This document shows, in pieces, positions 9,930-22,410 of a DNA stretch of 64,000 nucleotides. Origin of the DNA: an uncultured Mycoplasmataceae bacterium (GTDB taxonomy: Bacteria; Bacillota_I; Bacilli_A; Mycoplasmatales; Mycoplasmoidaceae); NCBI GenBank assembly GCA_900544585.1, contig UQVX01000001.1, positions 62,001 through 126,000 of the forward strand. Direction: 5' to 3'. Position numbers and translations under genes: made by a program. The notes beneath the pieces are model-generated. The model ran no database searches. It had not been told where the DNA came from and was given only the letters and a program-made list of their open reading frames with translations. The stretch's first letter is position 1. Every line of letters begins with the position of its first letter.

Positions 9930-12131
9930 TTGAATATTGATAGCAAAATAATTACTCAAAAAACTAGAAAAAATACGATTGCTAAATTGCTTGCAACCTT
10001 AGCAATTTGATTTTTAGTTATTTCCTTTTTAGCATTAATTATTTTTATAATTATTAAAAGCATACCTGGGTTTACTAACTATGGCTTTAATGCAATTTTC
10101 TTATCTAATCAATTCATAACTTCAGATCCTAATTCCCATCAAGCGTCAGTATGATTACCTCTTACAGTTACAATTATTGTGGCAGTTGGGTCATTATTGA
10201 TTGCAGTACCACTAGGACTAAAAACTGCGACTTTTATTTATTTTCGAATTAAAAATAATAAGCTTAAAAAATTTTTAAAAATTATTATTGAAAGTAGTGC
10301 AGCAATTCCTAGTGTTGTCTTTGGGTTATTTGCATATAAATCACTTGGTTTAGTAGTTAAAAATATTTTTAATTTAGAAATAACTAATACTGTTTTAACT
10401 ACAATTTTTATGATGTCATTAATGATTGTTCCAACCATTGTATTACTCACTTTAAATGCATACGAAAGTGTAGATAATAGTTTAGTAATTAATTCAATGT
10501 CATTAGCCAATAGTAAGACAAGCTCAATTTATAAGGTATTTAGAAAACAAACAAGAAAACAAATTTTAGTAGCAGTAATTATTGCAACTGGTAGAGTAAT
10601 TGGTGAAACAATGGCTGTATCTATGATCCTATCAGCTGAAAATTATAGTGATGTTTTTAATCAAGGGTTTTTAAGTATTTTAACATCATCATTAAGACCA
10701 TTAGGTGCAGTCATTTCTAAGGGTATGTTTGCTGAAAATGGTGGTGATGCATTTAGAGGATTACTGTTTGTTTTTGGATTAACAATGTTCATTTTTGTGA
10801 TGATACTTAACTGCTTCGTTATGATTGCTACTAGTAACAAACAGAGTCATAAATTTAAAAGATGAAAAAAAGTAAATGATACCATTGGAGAATGAATTTT
10901 AATTATTCCTAATCAAATTAGTTATTTTGTTAGTAAAGTTTTCTATAAACAAAATATTAATTTATCAACAGAAAACTATAAAAATCAAATGTCTGACTAT
11001 ATGCAAGAGTATACAATAAAGAATAAATCTTCTAATTGCTATAGTTACTATAAGCTATTTTGAGAGTATCTAGATAGTTTTATTGTTTTTGGCATGATTG
11101 GATGAATCATCTTTGACATTATTATTAAGGGTTTATATGCATGCACATTGCCAACATCGACTATTTTTATGTATTCAAAAGATACAACGGGACAAGCAGT
11201 AATTAATACGTTGTTATTGATATTAGTTGTTATTGTAATTAGTTTGCCAATATCACTATGCATTGCTATTTGACTAAATGAATATTCAAAAAATAAAACA
11301 ACTAAAAAAGTGATTTTATTTTTTATGGATTCAATTGGATCAACACCATCAATTATTTTTGGGATGTTTGGTTTGGTTTTATTCATTGAGATAATGCATA
11401 TTTCACTAGGAGGTGCAATTGGCAATTCGTTGCTGGCAGGTGCATTAACAATGGTTATTGTGATATTACCAACCTTTAGTAGAATGAACCAACAAGCCTT
11501 ACAATCTGTGCCAAATGAAATTAGAGAAAATAGTTATGCCTTAGGGAATAGTAAATGATATACAATCAAAACTTTAGTTTTACCACAAGCTTATAAAGGT
11601 ATTCTATCTTCATTAATTTTAAGTATTGGGCGAATTTTAGCCGAAACTGCACCATTATATTTAACGGCTGGATTATCATCTGCATCTAGCATTGCATTAA
11701 TGAACCCAAGTCAAACATTGACAACAAGGATTTATGCTCAACTAAATGGTAGTAGTAGCTTTAAAAGTACCAATATTATGTATGAATCGGCCTTAATTGC
11801 CTTATTGTTAATTTTGGTTGTCATTGTAATTGGTTATCTACTAATTCCTAATTGGAATAATATTAAGCAAAATCTAAAGCAAAGATGAGAAATTCAAAAA
11901 GCATTATGACGCCAAAATAAAGCCAATGATAATATTGAAAAATATTGTTCACAAATTCAAAAAAATACTTTATATCTATCAGTTAATCAAGCAAAAAATT
12001 TAAATGTAGAAGATGGTCATATTTGAATATATAAGGATGAATTTATAACAACAAAAGTTATTTCTGACTACATGATTAACAAAATGCAAACAAATTATTG
12101 ACTTTTAAATAATAAAATTAATATAGCTTAG
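9930..12131 (+). CDS. pstA: phosphate ABC transporter permease, PstC-PstA fusion
   Basis: A 733-aa membrane protein containing both permease halves in one chain. The N-terminal half (to ~310) is PstC-like, with the EAA-type loop around TGRVIGETMAVSMIL. After a ~70-residue linker, the C-terminal half (from ~380) is PstA-like, with ALGNSKWYTIKTLVLPQA and SIGRILAETAPLYLTAG. About twelve hydrophobic segments are visible. No in-frame ATG precedes the first membrane helix; TTG at 9930, behind TTAGGTAG, is the likely start. The fusion is known from M. genitalium/M. pneumoniae PstA. Confidence 0.88.
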
Positions 12132-12136
12132 TTCTT

Positions 12137-13102
12137 ATGAGTATTGAAAAAATTTATGAATTAAATGATGAAAAAGATAAAGTTAGTTCTATTAATCAAC
12201 TTTATTTAGACATCAAAAAACTAGGTTTCTTTAAAAGAATTATTAAATATTTTCAATTAGATCATGACCAAAAAGTCACACTAAAAAATTACATTTCAAA
12301 CCGCAAGCAAGAATTAAATAAAATCAAAGATGATTTTGATCCTAATCATATTTTTGAGGTTGAACATTTTAACTTGTGATATTTAAATGGTAAAAAGCAA
12401 GCACTTTTTGATATTAATGTTAATCTTAAAAAAAATAAAGTAACAGCATTAATTGGTCCGAGTGGTTGTGGAAAATCAACATTTTTAAGAAATTTAAACC
12501 GGATGAATGATGAAATTGATGGTTTAATTGTTGATGGTAACATCTACCATAATGGAATCAATATTCGTTCTAAAAAAATGCCAATTCTACAATTAAGAAC
12601 TAAGGTTGGTATGGTGTTCCAGAAACCATCACCTTTTAGTATGAGTATCTATGATAATGTGGCCTACGGACCAAGGTCACATGGAATTAAAGATAAAGAA
12701 ATTTTAGACAAAATTGTTATCCAAGCATTACAAGATGCTGCTTTGTATGATGAAGTGAAAGATGAGCTTGATAAATTAGGCACCGAATTATCAGGTGGGC
12801 AGCAGCAAAGATTATGTATTGCTAGAGTAATTGCTATGAGTCCAGATGTAATTTTAATGGATGAACCAACTTCAGCCTTAGATCCAATTGCGACTGCTAA
12901 AATTGAAGAATTAATTTTTAAATTAAAAAGTAAGTTCTCCATTGTTCTAGTGACTCACTCTATGGCTCAGGCACAACGTGTTAGTGATGAGACCGCATTT
13001 TTTTATAAAGGTCATTTAGTTGAGTTTGGCGCAACAAGACAAATTTTTACAAAGCCAAAAAATAAGATTACAAATAATTATATTTTAGGTAAGATGGGGT
13101 AG
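12137..13102 (+). CDS. pstB: phosphate ABC transporter ATP-binding protein
   Basis: A 321-aa ATPase driving phosphate import. Residues ~85-321 form the ABC domain: Walker A GPSGCGKST (107-115), signature LSGGQQQRL, Walker B VILMDEPTSALD and the H-loop LVTHSMAQA. About 80 residues at the N-terminus are extra compared with enterobacterial PstB and are Lys-rich and helical; a similar extension occurs in M. genitalium PstB. It starts 5 nt after the permease gene. Confidence 0.95.
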
Positions 13103-13108
13103 ATAAAT

Positions 13109-13765
13109 ATGGCAATAAATTATGGTTTATTAAAAGAATCTGAAAATGAAATTATGATAGAGTTCAAAGAATTTTATAGTTTTGTAATCGGAATAAATAC
13201 TAAATTATATGAATATTTACAAGATGATGTTGAATCACTTCGTAGTATTAGCGAAGAACAATTAGAAATAATTAATGATTTAGTTAAAAAAGCTGAAATT
13301 ACCCAAGGTGATTTGCTAGCTAATTGCATTTGATTGATTCAAAAAAATGAACCACGAGCATCACATTTAAGATTTATTATTGCAATTATTTATTCAATTA
13401 AAAATCTTCTAAATGTGTGTGAAAGCACACTAAAACTTGCTAAATTCTTTAGCAAGATTCAAATCAATGTTGATTTATTTAAAGAATTTTTAAATGCGCA
13501 CAAATTAACAATTGAATTATCTAAAAAAATTGCAGACTCATTATCTGAAAGAGACCCTAATATTATTCAACAAAACCTCAAAAATGACTTTGAAAATTAT
13601 CACCAAGAAATTAAGACATTAATTAGAAAATGTGCTTATATTCATGATGATAATTTGTATAAAGACAATAAGGATTTGATTAACTTTATTATCAACCTTG
13701 GTAGACTAGAAAGAATTATTGATAGACAAGAAAATATTCTTCATGATTTTGCATATATTAAATAA
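13109..13765 (+). CDS. phoU: phosphate transport regulator PhoU
   Basis: A 218-aa all-helical protein of the PhoU family, built from two three-helix repeats. It lies directly after pstB (6 nt), its normal operon position. LRSISEEQLEIINDLVKKAE and the second-half LSERDPNIIQQNLKNDFENY resemble the PhoU repeats; the family's metal-ligand E/DxxxD motifs are only weakly visible. In other bacteria PhoU restrains Pst transport and signalling. No PhoR/PhoB is seen here, so its role is probably direct control of the transporter. Its 3' end overlaps the convergent membrane gene by 8 nt. Confidence 0.8.
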
Positions 13766-14159
13766 CAATATAAGCTCTAAATGCTAAGATGATAGCAATA
13801 ATTGCTAATGTTACAGCTATGACATATGCTATTCAAACAAAAATATGAAAGTGTTTTGATTTAGTGATATTATCAATTCCTACAATTCAGCATGCAGATA
13901 AAAATAGATATGGCAAGGCAACAAAACCAAATGCTATATAGTCAATAATACAAGCAGCATTGCTTCAATTAGGATTTGATGCGATGTTTTTTACTAGATT
14001 TGGATCAGTTGGAACTTTAATAATAATTAAACCTACACCAGACAAAAATAATAAGAATAATGTTACAACTAAGATAACAATTCAAGTTTTTCGATAGTAT
14101 TGAGGAATTCTTAGATTGTATTCAATCTTTTCTTTTGTTCTTTTTAACGTCTCAAGCAT
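13758..14159 (-). CDS. small membrane protein, three transmembrane segments
   Basis: A 133-aa frame broken by several UGA Trp codons, so it is easily missed. After a basic N-terminus (MLETLKRTKEKIEYNLRIPQ) come three hydrophobic segments: about 26-48, 68-93 and 104-131. I do not recognise the family. Its ATG overlaps the rbfA stop codon by one base (TAATG), so it is translationally coupled to the nusA-ylxR-infB-rbfA operon, of which it is the last gene. Conserved placement in relatives would strengthen the call. Confidence 0.75.
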
Positions 14160-14509
14160 TATTTATCCTTTTTGTTAATTTTATCTAGCAATTGTTCAAT
14201 TTTACTAACATAACCAATGGTTTCATCTGGATAAAAAACTAATTGTGGTGTTTTATACAAATCTAATGCATGACTCACCTTAGTTCTTAGAAAACCCTTG
14301 ACTAAGTTTAAGTTATCAATAATTTTACTAATATTTTCCCGATGTAAGCAATCAATATAGATTTTTACAAATGATAAGTCATTAGTTAAATTAACATATG
14401 TTACAGTAGCATTTTTGGCAATTTTATTATTCACTTCATAATTTAGGGCATTATTAATAACTTGCTTGATTGTTTCTTCATAACGTGCTAGTTTAATTTT
14501 ATTGACCAT
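14159..14509 (-). CDS. rbfA: ribosome-binding factor A
   Basis: A 116-aa KH-fold protein that binds the 30S subunit during late 16S maturation. The sequence has RYEETIKQVINNAL at the N-terminus and DLSFVKIYIDCL, the RbfA beta-strand with its 'sxAkVyvs'-like pattern, then VSHALDLYKTPQLVFYPDETI. It follows infB by 4 nt, the universal order infB-rbfA. No truB/ribF follows; a small membrane gene overlaps its stop codon instead. Confidence 0.92.
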   Translation of the reverse strand: MVNKIKLARYEETIKQVINNALNYEVNNKIAKNATVTYVNLTNDLSFVKIYIDCLHRENISKIIDNLNLVKGFLRTKVSHALDLYKTPQLVFYPDETIGYVSKIEQLLDKINKKDK

Positions 14510-14513
14510 AGTT

Positions 14514-16343
14514 TTACTTATCTAAATGAGATTTTTCCACAATGACATATGCTTCTAAAATATCATTTTCTTTTACATCATTAAAATTTTTAATCGTTAA
14601 GCCACATTCATTACCAGCAAGAATCTCACTTGCTTGATTTTTACCATGTTGTAATGTGCTAATTTCACTATTATAAATGATTACACCATCTCTAACTACT
14701 CTAACTTTTGCCCCACGTTTGATTTTTCCACTATTAACTATACATCCACAAATTGTCCCAATTTCACTATGTTTTCAAATTTTTTGAACCTTAGCTTCAC
14801 CAATTTCTTCTTCAGTGATAATTGGATCTAATTTACCCATCATCATGATTTCTAAATCTTCTTTTAACTTATAAATAACATCATAAGTTTTGATTTCAAT
14901 TTTTTCTTGCTCACTTAAATCTTTAACTAATCTTGTGGGTCGAATATTAAAACCAATAATAATTGCCTGTGAAGTTTGCGCTAGTCTTACATCTGTTTCT
15001 GTAATTCCCCCAATTGCACTTCTTACAATATCAACATGGGCATTTTCAATATTAATTTTACTAATCATTGATTTGATGGCTTCTAATGAACCATGAACAT
15101 CAGTTTTAAGAATGATTTTTAAATTTTTAACAACACCATCTTCAATTTGTTGTCTTAAGGTACTATTTTTGTTATTTCATTCTAGACGACTATTTTTTTG
15201 TTTAATTTTATTAGCTAATTCTCTTGCTTGTTTTTCATTATCTAAAACTAAAAACTTGTCACCAGCAATTGGTACACTTTCTAGACCTGCAATTTTTACA
15301 GGTGTAGCGGGTGTAGCAGACTGAATTTCGTGTCCATTACTATCAAACATCATTCTAATTTTGCCATATGATTGACCAGCGACAATATAGTCTGATTTTT
15401 TCATGGTTCCATTTTGAACTAAAACAGTTGCTACAGGACCATAACCTTTATCCAAATTAGATTCGATTACAGTTCCATATGCGAAACGATTAGGATTCGC
15501 TTTGTATTGTTTTACATCAGCTAATAATTGAATTGCTTCTAATAATTCATCGATTCCTTGTTTTAATAATGCTGATCCTTTAATGAAGATGTGGTTTCCA
15601 CCTCATTCTTCAGCCACAATATCTTGCTCTGATAATTGACTCATTACTTTTTCATAATTAGCCCCTGGTTTATCCATTTTATTAATGAAGACAATAATTT
15701 CCACACCAGCTGCTTTAGCATGGTCAATTGCTTCTTGAGTTTGAGATTTAATTCCATCATCAGCAGCTACTACAAGAACAACAATATCTGTAATGTTTGC
15801 TCCTCTTGCCCGCATCTCAGCAAACACTTCATGTCCAGGAGTATCAATAAAAGTGATTTTCTTATGGTTTTTTTCCACTTGATATGCACCAATATGTTGT
15901 GTTATACCACCAGCTTCATTGGCAGTGATACTAGACTCTCTAATTACATCCAATAAAGTTGTTTTACCGTGATCAACATGTCCCATAATTGTTACAATTG
16001 CAGGACGTAGCTGCAAATCATTAGGGTTATCATCAAAAATAATATTATCTAAAACATTTTCAGCACTAACTTCTTTTTCAATTTGGAAATCATAACCGTA
16101 TTCTAAGCAAATTTCACCAATTTGTTCTTCATTTAAAACACTATTTAATGAAATAATCTCACCTTTTAAAAAGAAAAATTTGATAATTTCCCCAGCCGGT
16201 TTGCCTAGTTTTTTAGCTAATTCTTCAACTGACAAAGGAGATGTAAAAATAAATACACCATTTTTTACACCTACATCAACTGTTTTGATTTGTTTATTTA
16301 TATCAATACTTTGTCTTTGTTCTTTTTTATTGTTTTTTGCCAT
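14514..16343 (-). CDS. infB: translation initiation factor IF-2
   Basis: A 609-aa GTPase that brings fMet-tRNA to the 30S subunit and promotes subunit joining. It is the short mollicute form, with only ~110 residues before the G domain. Motifs: G1 GHVDHGKT (121-128), G3 DTPGHE, and G4 NKMD in FINKMDKPGANY. Domain II/III segments and a C-terminal fMet-tRNA-binding domain follow through UGA Trp codons to TAA at 14514. It lies 1 nt after ylxR and 4 nt before rbfA. Confidence 0.97.
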
Positions 16344-16344
16344 G

Positions 16345-16617
16345 TTACTGATTCCTTTGTTCTTGTGCTAAACATAATAAATTATCTATTAAATTATTAT
16401 CAATAACAAGATTAGTTTTCTGTTCCAACTTTTTTTTAATAATTAAAGGACTAACAACTAAAATTTCTTGACTTAAATAATAACCTCGACCTAACATTTT
16501 TTGTTGATAATCAACAACTAATTTATTATCAATCTTACAAATTCTAATTAAATTACTTTTTAAAAATTTTTTATTAGTGATTAAACAAGTCCGATAATTA
16601 TAATTTTTCTTTTTCAT
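16345..16617 (-). CDS. ylxR: YlxR family RNA-binding protein
   Basis: A 90-aa basic protein of the YlxR (DUF448) family. The diagnostic N-terminal RTCLITNKKF and later GRGYYLSQE (family GRGAYLC) are present. The protein lies between nusA and infB as in most Gram-positives. It is thought to bind RNA; the fold has an RNA-binding cleft. The start codon lies 20 nt inside the nusA 3' end. Confidence 0.9.
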   Translation of the reverse strand: MKKKNYNYRTCLITNKKFLKSNLIRICKIDNKLVVDYQQKMLGRGYYLSQEILVVSPLIIKKKLEQKTNLVIDNNLIDNLLCLAQEQRNQ

Positions 16618-17920
16618 TATTAAAATTAAGAATCTGTTCTACTTCATCTTTAAAGACATCATTTAATTCATTTTCATCAAATTCATTAATCATTTCTTCG
16701 ATTTCATCATCAAATACAGGTAAAACTGTTTCTGTATTCATTGTGTTTGTACTTGAATTTTTAGCTTGAATTTTACGTTGTCTAAATGTTTCTGAATTGA
16801 TGTTAATGAATTCATAATCATCATATTCTTCTTCATCTTTTGGACCAATAATACTAATTGAATAACCAGATAAAATTGATGCTAACTTAACATTACATCC
16901 TTTTTTACCAATAATTTTATAAATTTGGTCTTCTTCAACTACTAAAACAGCTGTTTTATCTTCTTCTTTAATTCCTAATTTAATTAAATCTGTTTTAGTA
17001 ACGATTTCACTTAATAAAACAATTGGATCTTCATAATAATTATAAATTTCAATCTTTTCGCCATTCAATTGGTTAGAAACATTTTTAACTCTTTCTCCTC
17101 TTGAACCAACGCATACACTAGCAGGTTCAATTGGCAAAGTTTTAGAACTAACTAAAACCTTAGTTTTAACTCCTGCTTGCCGTGCTGATTTAACAATTTT
17201 TATTGTGCCATCATCAATTTCTGGCACTTCCATTGTTAAAAAGTGTTCAACTAATTTTTCACTTGCACGTGACAAAATAACTGGACAAAATTTTGATTGT
17301 TCTTTAACTTCTAACACTACAAAAGGGTATTTTTTTCTAACATCTAATACTTCATATTGATTTAATTCTTTGTTACCTAAAAAACCTAATGTTGGTTCTA
17401 GATGTTGACCCATTTTGTCATATTGATCTTCCAAATTAATTGTGTAAAAATTACTTTTTTTATCTTCTTTTTCAATTTCAGCTAAAATTATTTCATTTTG
17501 CATTGGCAATCATGATTCATAAACTCTTTGATTACTAATTTCAGTAATTCTTTGCTTAAAATATTGCATGATTTGTTGTACTTGTTGTTGATTAAATTTT
17601 TTAGATAAATCAAAATGTTCTTCGTACTTATCCCCAATTTGTAAATTTAAATCTTTAATTCTAGGGTCATTAATTGCAATATGTAATGCTTCATCAAATT
17701 CTGGATAATCTAGTGCAACTACTTCATAGACAAGATTTGTAATCATTTGACCACTATTTAAATCAATTGCAACATTGATATTATCTTCATATGTTACTTT
17801 GTTGAAAATTCTTTTGATCGCTTCTACTAAAAATTCTTTAATCTTTTCTTGTTCAATATTTTTTTCTTTAGCAATGTTTTTAATTTCATTTAGTAATAAA
17901 ACATTAATGGAATTATTCAT
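16598..17920 (-). CDS. nusA: transcription elongation/termination factor NusA
   Basis: A 440-aa RNA polymerase-associated factor. The N-terminal domain binds polymerase (to ~125), then come the S1 domain (~130-200) and two KH domains. Supporting segments are VGSRGERVKNVSNQLNGEKI (KH1) and IIGKKGCNVKLASILSGYSI (KH2). A UGA Trp joins the two apparent pieces at 17510-17512. The last ~70 residues are strongly acidic and replace the enterobacterial AR repeats. First gene of nusA-ylxR-infB-rbfA; no rimP is directly upstream. Confidence 0.95.
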
Positions 17921-17942
17921 AATAATTACTCCTATAAAAAGA

Positions 17943-17970
17943 AAAACAAACCAGCAAGTTGGTTTGTTTT
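17943..17970 (-). terminator. intrinsic terminator after nrdA
   Basis: An 11-bp inverted repeat (AAAACAAACCA with its complement) around a 6-nt loop, followed on the minus strand by a T-rich run. It lies between the nrdA stop (17998) and the nusA start (17920), both on the minus strand, so it separates the two operons. Confidence 0.8.
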
Positions 17971-17997
17971 AACAACTATTAGCATAATTATACACAA

Positions 17998-20358
17998 TTA
18001 TGTACAACTTTCACAAGTATAATCTACAACTTCTTTTTGTGTTTTGCAATAATAGAAAGTTTTAATTCCTAATTTAAAACCATAAATGTGATGCAATGTA
18101 AAATCTGTTAATGAAGTAACTTTTTTGAAATAAATATTAATTGATTGTGCTTGGTCTAAATAACATTGTCTAATTGCTGCTAATCTAATTAGTTGGTATT
18201 GATCACATTCAAAGGCAATTTTATAATAAGCACTATTTTTAGAAATATTAGGTACTAAAGTTAGAATATTAGCCTTACCATCTTCTTTATATAAGAAATC
18301 TTGAATAGGTTCAATACTTTCTGTCGCATTAATAGCCTTACCTGAAGTTGCGGTTGGAGCAATTGCCATTAACTGAGCATTTCTTAAGCCATATTTTTGA
18401 ATTTCATTAGCTAATTGATGTCATTTATTTAAATCAGGTTGATATTTAGTTAATTCTAAAGCATCTTTATTAGCTTTTAAAATTGGTAATTGTCCTTGAG
18501 CTCACAATGTTTCATTAAAACCACTAAATTTACCTTTCTCTTTAGCTAATTTTAATGAGCTATAAATAATTTGATAGCTTAAATCATCAAAAATTTTAGC
18601 AGTCATTTCTAGTGCATCATCACTATCAATAACAATTTTTAAATTAGCTAAGTGATTAACATAATTTAAAACCCCAATCCCTAAATAACGGTATTTTAAA
18701 TTTGTATACATTGCTTCTTTAACTGGATAGTTAGCAATATCAATTGTATTATCCATCGCACGAACAAGAATATCAATAACTTTTTGTTGTTCCTGATTAT
18801 CTATTTGTCCTCACTTTTCTAAATTAACACTTGCTAGATTACATAAAGAAATTTCACCAGATTCATATGTTTTTGTGATGGTTGCATTTGCACCATTTAT
18901 CATTAAAGTTTGTTCCTTAACTTTTGATGCCCGTGATGGTAGGGTTATTTCAGTACACAAATTAGAAGAGTTGATGTAACGATTTAACATTGATGTTAAA
19001 TTTACATTTTCTTCATGATAAAGATAAATATTACCTGTTTCAACTCTTTCTTTCATAATCATTTCTAAAATTTTCCGAGCTGAAATTTTTTTGCCACCCA
19101 CATTTGGGTCTTGTTCATATTCTAAATATTGTTTAACAAATTTATCTCCAACAATACCAAATAATTTAGGTACTTTAATAGGGTTAAAAAGTGTTACATC
19201 TTGGTTATTTAGTGCTCTTTCTATTAATAAATCATTAATTTTTACTGCATATTTTAATTGTCTAGCACGATTTTCTTCAGTCCCACTATTATTTTTTAAA
19301 ACAATCAATTCAGGAAAATTTTGGTGTCATCATTGGTAATACACACAACAAACCCCAGGACGTTCTGAACCTTGATTAAATGCTTTAATGGTCGCTTCAA
19401 CAATTTTTAAAAATGGGACAGGACCACTACTAAATCCATTATTACCTAAAATGTATGACCCTGATGCTCTTAATTCAGAAATATCGATAGCATTACCACC
19501 TTTATTTTTTGAATAAATAGCAATATCATGGATAGTGTCCATAATACTATTTGCATCATCATCCATTTTTGATAATACACAACTTGATAATTGCATATTA
19601 GGTGTGCCTGAATTCATACTAATTGGAGTAGAAACTGTAAAGAAATGTTGTGATAAATAATAATAAAAACTCTTAACATACTCTAAACGATGAGTTTTAT
19701 CTTCTTGATAAAACAATGCCATTGCAATCCGCATGTATGTGTGTTGTGGTAATTCTAATTTTTTATTCTTAGTGTAGTTTAAACAATATTTTCTTGTAAA
19801 GAAAATCAAGGCTTTATAGGTGAATAAATAATCATTACTAGGGATGATTGCATCATTTAATATTTCTAATTCTTCATTGCTATATGAGCTAAAAATTTCT
19901 TTATTATATCTTTTGTGCTCAATGCCTTTTTTTATAACATCTCTTAAATGAACATAGTGATGTTCATTTTTAATGTCTCAAGTTTCACGATAGTACTTTA
20001 GAATATAAAGTTTTGCTGCAATTATTTCATAAATTGGATATAAACGACTAATTTTATTGACTGCTGATTTAATTAGTTCATCATAAACTTCAGAAATTTT
20101 AATTTCATTGTATAGTTTTATTTCTGTTGCACTCAAAAGTGCATTGGCATAACTTTCGTTACCATCACATGCCCACAAACAAACTCGGCGCATCTTATTA
20201 GGATCATAATGTTCTTTATGACCTTTTCTTTTAATAACAAAAATCTTCTGTGGATCAATTTCAATTTCTTTATTTTTGTTATCAACAATAATTGTTTTCT
20301 TATCTTCATCAACAACATCATTGATGTAAGAAAGTGGCAGTTTATTTTTAGTAGACAT
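17998..20358 (-). CDS. nrdA: class Ia-type ribonucleoside-diphosphate reductase, alpha subunit
   Basis: A 786-aa catalytic subunit reducing ribonucleotides to deoxyribonucleotides. Residues ~38-125 form an ATP-cone (VIKRKGHKEHYDPNKMRRV), the activity-control domain that class Ib NrdE lacks. Catalytic residues are in place: the first redox Cys in LSSCVLSK, the N/C/E set in NSSNLCTEI, the second redox Cys in EISLCNLAS, the radical-path tyrosines in KTFYYCKT, and a C-terminal CESCT pair. Several UGA Trp codons interrupt it. It starts 3 nt after nrdB; no nrdI or nrdH is nearby. Confidence 0.92.
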
Positions 20359-20361
20359 ACA

Positions 20362-21492
20362 TTATGCTTTTCTATTCATTAATTCTTTTAACATTTGTTT
20401 TAAATCATTATCATCATAATCGATGGACATATTACCAATATTGTAATTTAAGGCAGTTGACTCTTGTTGAGCAGTATTGTCTTTATTAATATCTTTATAC
20501 ATGTCAAATCATGTAACCATATCATCTTTTTCAATATTTTTATACAATGGTGGGAGGTTGATTTTTTCTAAACGATTGTTTGCATAGTATTTCATAAATT
20601 TATTGAAAACCTCCATAGTCAATGATTTAATTGGGCCAAAACTTAATAAGTATTCAGCTCATTTTAATTCGTCATTAACTATGCCATCAACAATCAAATT
20701 AACTTCATTTTTAAATCAATCAGATTTGAAATATTGTGTGAAACCTTCTTCTTCATTACTCATTAAAATTCTAATTAATCCACCAACAACTGCAACATGC
20801 ATATCTTCATCAAAATTGATTAGTTTAATAATTTTAGTGATTCCTGCAATTGCATCATTATAGTTGTAATTAACAACATAAGTTACCATGAAAGAAACAT
20901 AAAATTTTAATCCTTCTAAAAAGTAAATGTGGACCAATAATTTAAGAATATTCTTTCGCACGGTTTCTTCAGATCAATCTACATGCTCTCCACTTAAATA
21001 TTCTTTCATCAAACTATAAATTTCAATTTCCTTATCAGTCCGATGTTTGATTTCATCAATTTTGTAAATTCGGTCAAAAATTTCAGTTGCATCTGAGCTA
21101 AAAACTTCTCTAATAATATGTGAATAAGATAAAGAATGAATTAATTCAAAAAATGCTTGAGTTTTAAATGCTGCTTCTCATTCACTAGAACTTACTAGTT
21201 CGGCCATAATACTGTCTAATCCACGGTTTTGGGATGAATCCATTAAAGTTTGAAATAATAAATTTGAAACCACAACCTCTTTGATACCATCAGGTAAATC
21301 TTTAAAATTTTCCCGATCAGAAATTAAACTAATTTCCTCAGGAGTTCAAAAAGCTTGGCGCATATTGTTTTCAATTTGTTTTGCAAATGGATATTTGATA
21401 ATGTCATAACGTTGAAAACCATTATATTTACCTAAAAAAATTCTAATATCCTTTGGTTTAACAAACATGTTTAAATCTAGCAACTTTTTCAT
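20362..21492 (-). CDS. nrdB: class Ia-type ribonucleoside-diphosphate reductase, beta subunit
   Basis: A 376-aa ferritin-like radical subunit. All metal ligands can be seen: Asp in FQTLMDSSQNRG, Glu/His in FELIHSLSYSHI, Glu in FLEGLKFYVSF, and Glu/His in FDEDMHVAVVGG. The radical tyrosine is the Y of LIHSLSY, at the E. coli Tyr122 position. The C-terminus has ESTALNYNIGNMS followed by an acidic tail. It resembles E. coli NrdB more than NrdF. UGA codons hide the frame except for a short middle piece. Directly upstream of nrdA. Confidence 0.9.
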
Positions 21493-21534
21493 TATTAACT
21501 CATTTCTTCTCTAATTATTCATATGATAATTTAC

Positions 21535-22410
21535 TTAACTAATAGAATCTTTATTATTCATAAAATATTTTAAATCTCATGCTACTCCATCTTCATCATT
21601 AGCATACTTTGTAATGTGACGAGCAGACATTTTGGCAGTATCTTTGCCATTTTTCATCGCAAAACCATACTTTACTTCAGCTAACATATGCATATCATTA
21701 TCGCCATCACCAAAAGTAATAATTCTATCTTTTGGTATACCATAGTAAGAAGCTAAATAATTAACTCCCATTGCTTTATCTGCAAATAATGTGTTAATTT
21801 CAATCATCATTCCAGCAGCAGGAATTCTGATCATTCTAACTTGTAAATATGGTGAAATATTTTTAATGTGATACATCAATTTATCAAATAAAGATGTATC
21901 ATCACTTTTTAAATATAGAAGGATTGCATAAACATCACATGATAAATTATCAGGATTATTGTTCAAATTAATTAAAGAACCATCTTTGATGTCCATGTGA
22001 TAATATTTCAATAAAATTTCTCACAACATGTCATCATAATATTCTTTTAGTTGATAATTTGAACCTTTTACTTCTAAAAAGGCATTTGTAATAATTTCTT
22101 GGATTTTGGAATTTTTTAAAATTTTAATTGCTAAATCTTTACTGAAGCATAATTCAATGGGATTAAATTTATCATCACATGGATTAGAAATATATGAACC
22201 ATTGTGATTGATAAGTAAAGAATTTAATCCTAATTGATGATAAATATCAATGCTGCCTCTCAAAGGTCGACCTGTTGCAATACAAAATATATGTCCATCT
22301 TTAATAATTTTTTTAATGGTTGAAATAGTTCCAGATGATAATTCACTTTGTTTATTTAATAGTGTTCCATCTAAATCACTAACAATTAAATATTTTTGAT
22401 TATCTTTCAT
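21535..22410 (-). CDS. Cof-type HAD phosphatase
   Basis: A 291-aa haloacid-dehalogenase superfamily hydrolase with the Cof-type (type IIB) cap. Motif I is VSDLDGTLLNKQSE (10-23), motif II IATGRP, motif IV FGDGDNDMHML near residue 240. UGA Trp codons occur between the halves and near the C-terminus. Substrates of this family are phosphorylated metabolites such as sugar phosphates or FMN and cannot be told from sequence. The start lies 11 nt inside trpS. The same trpS neighbour exists in M. genitalium. Confidence 0.9.

Noticed and set aside
15636..15956. A 106-codon plus-strand ORF inside infB
   Set aside because: It is antisense to the well-conserved G domain of IF-2 and has no family resemblance.
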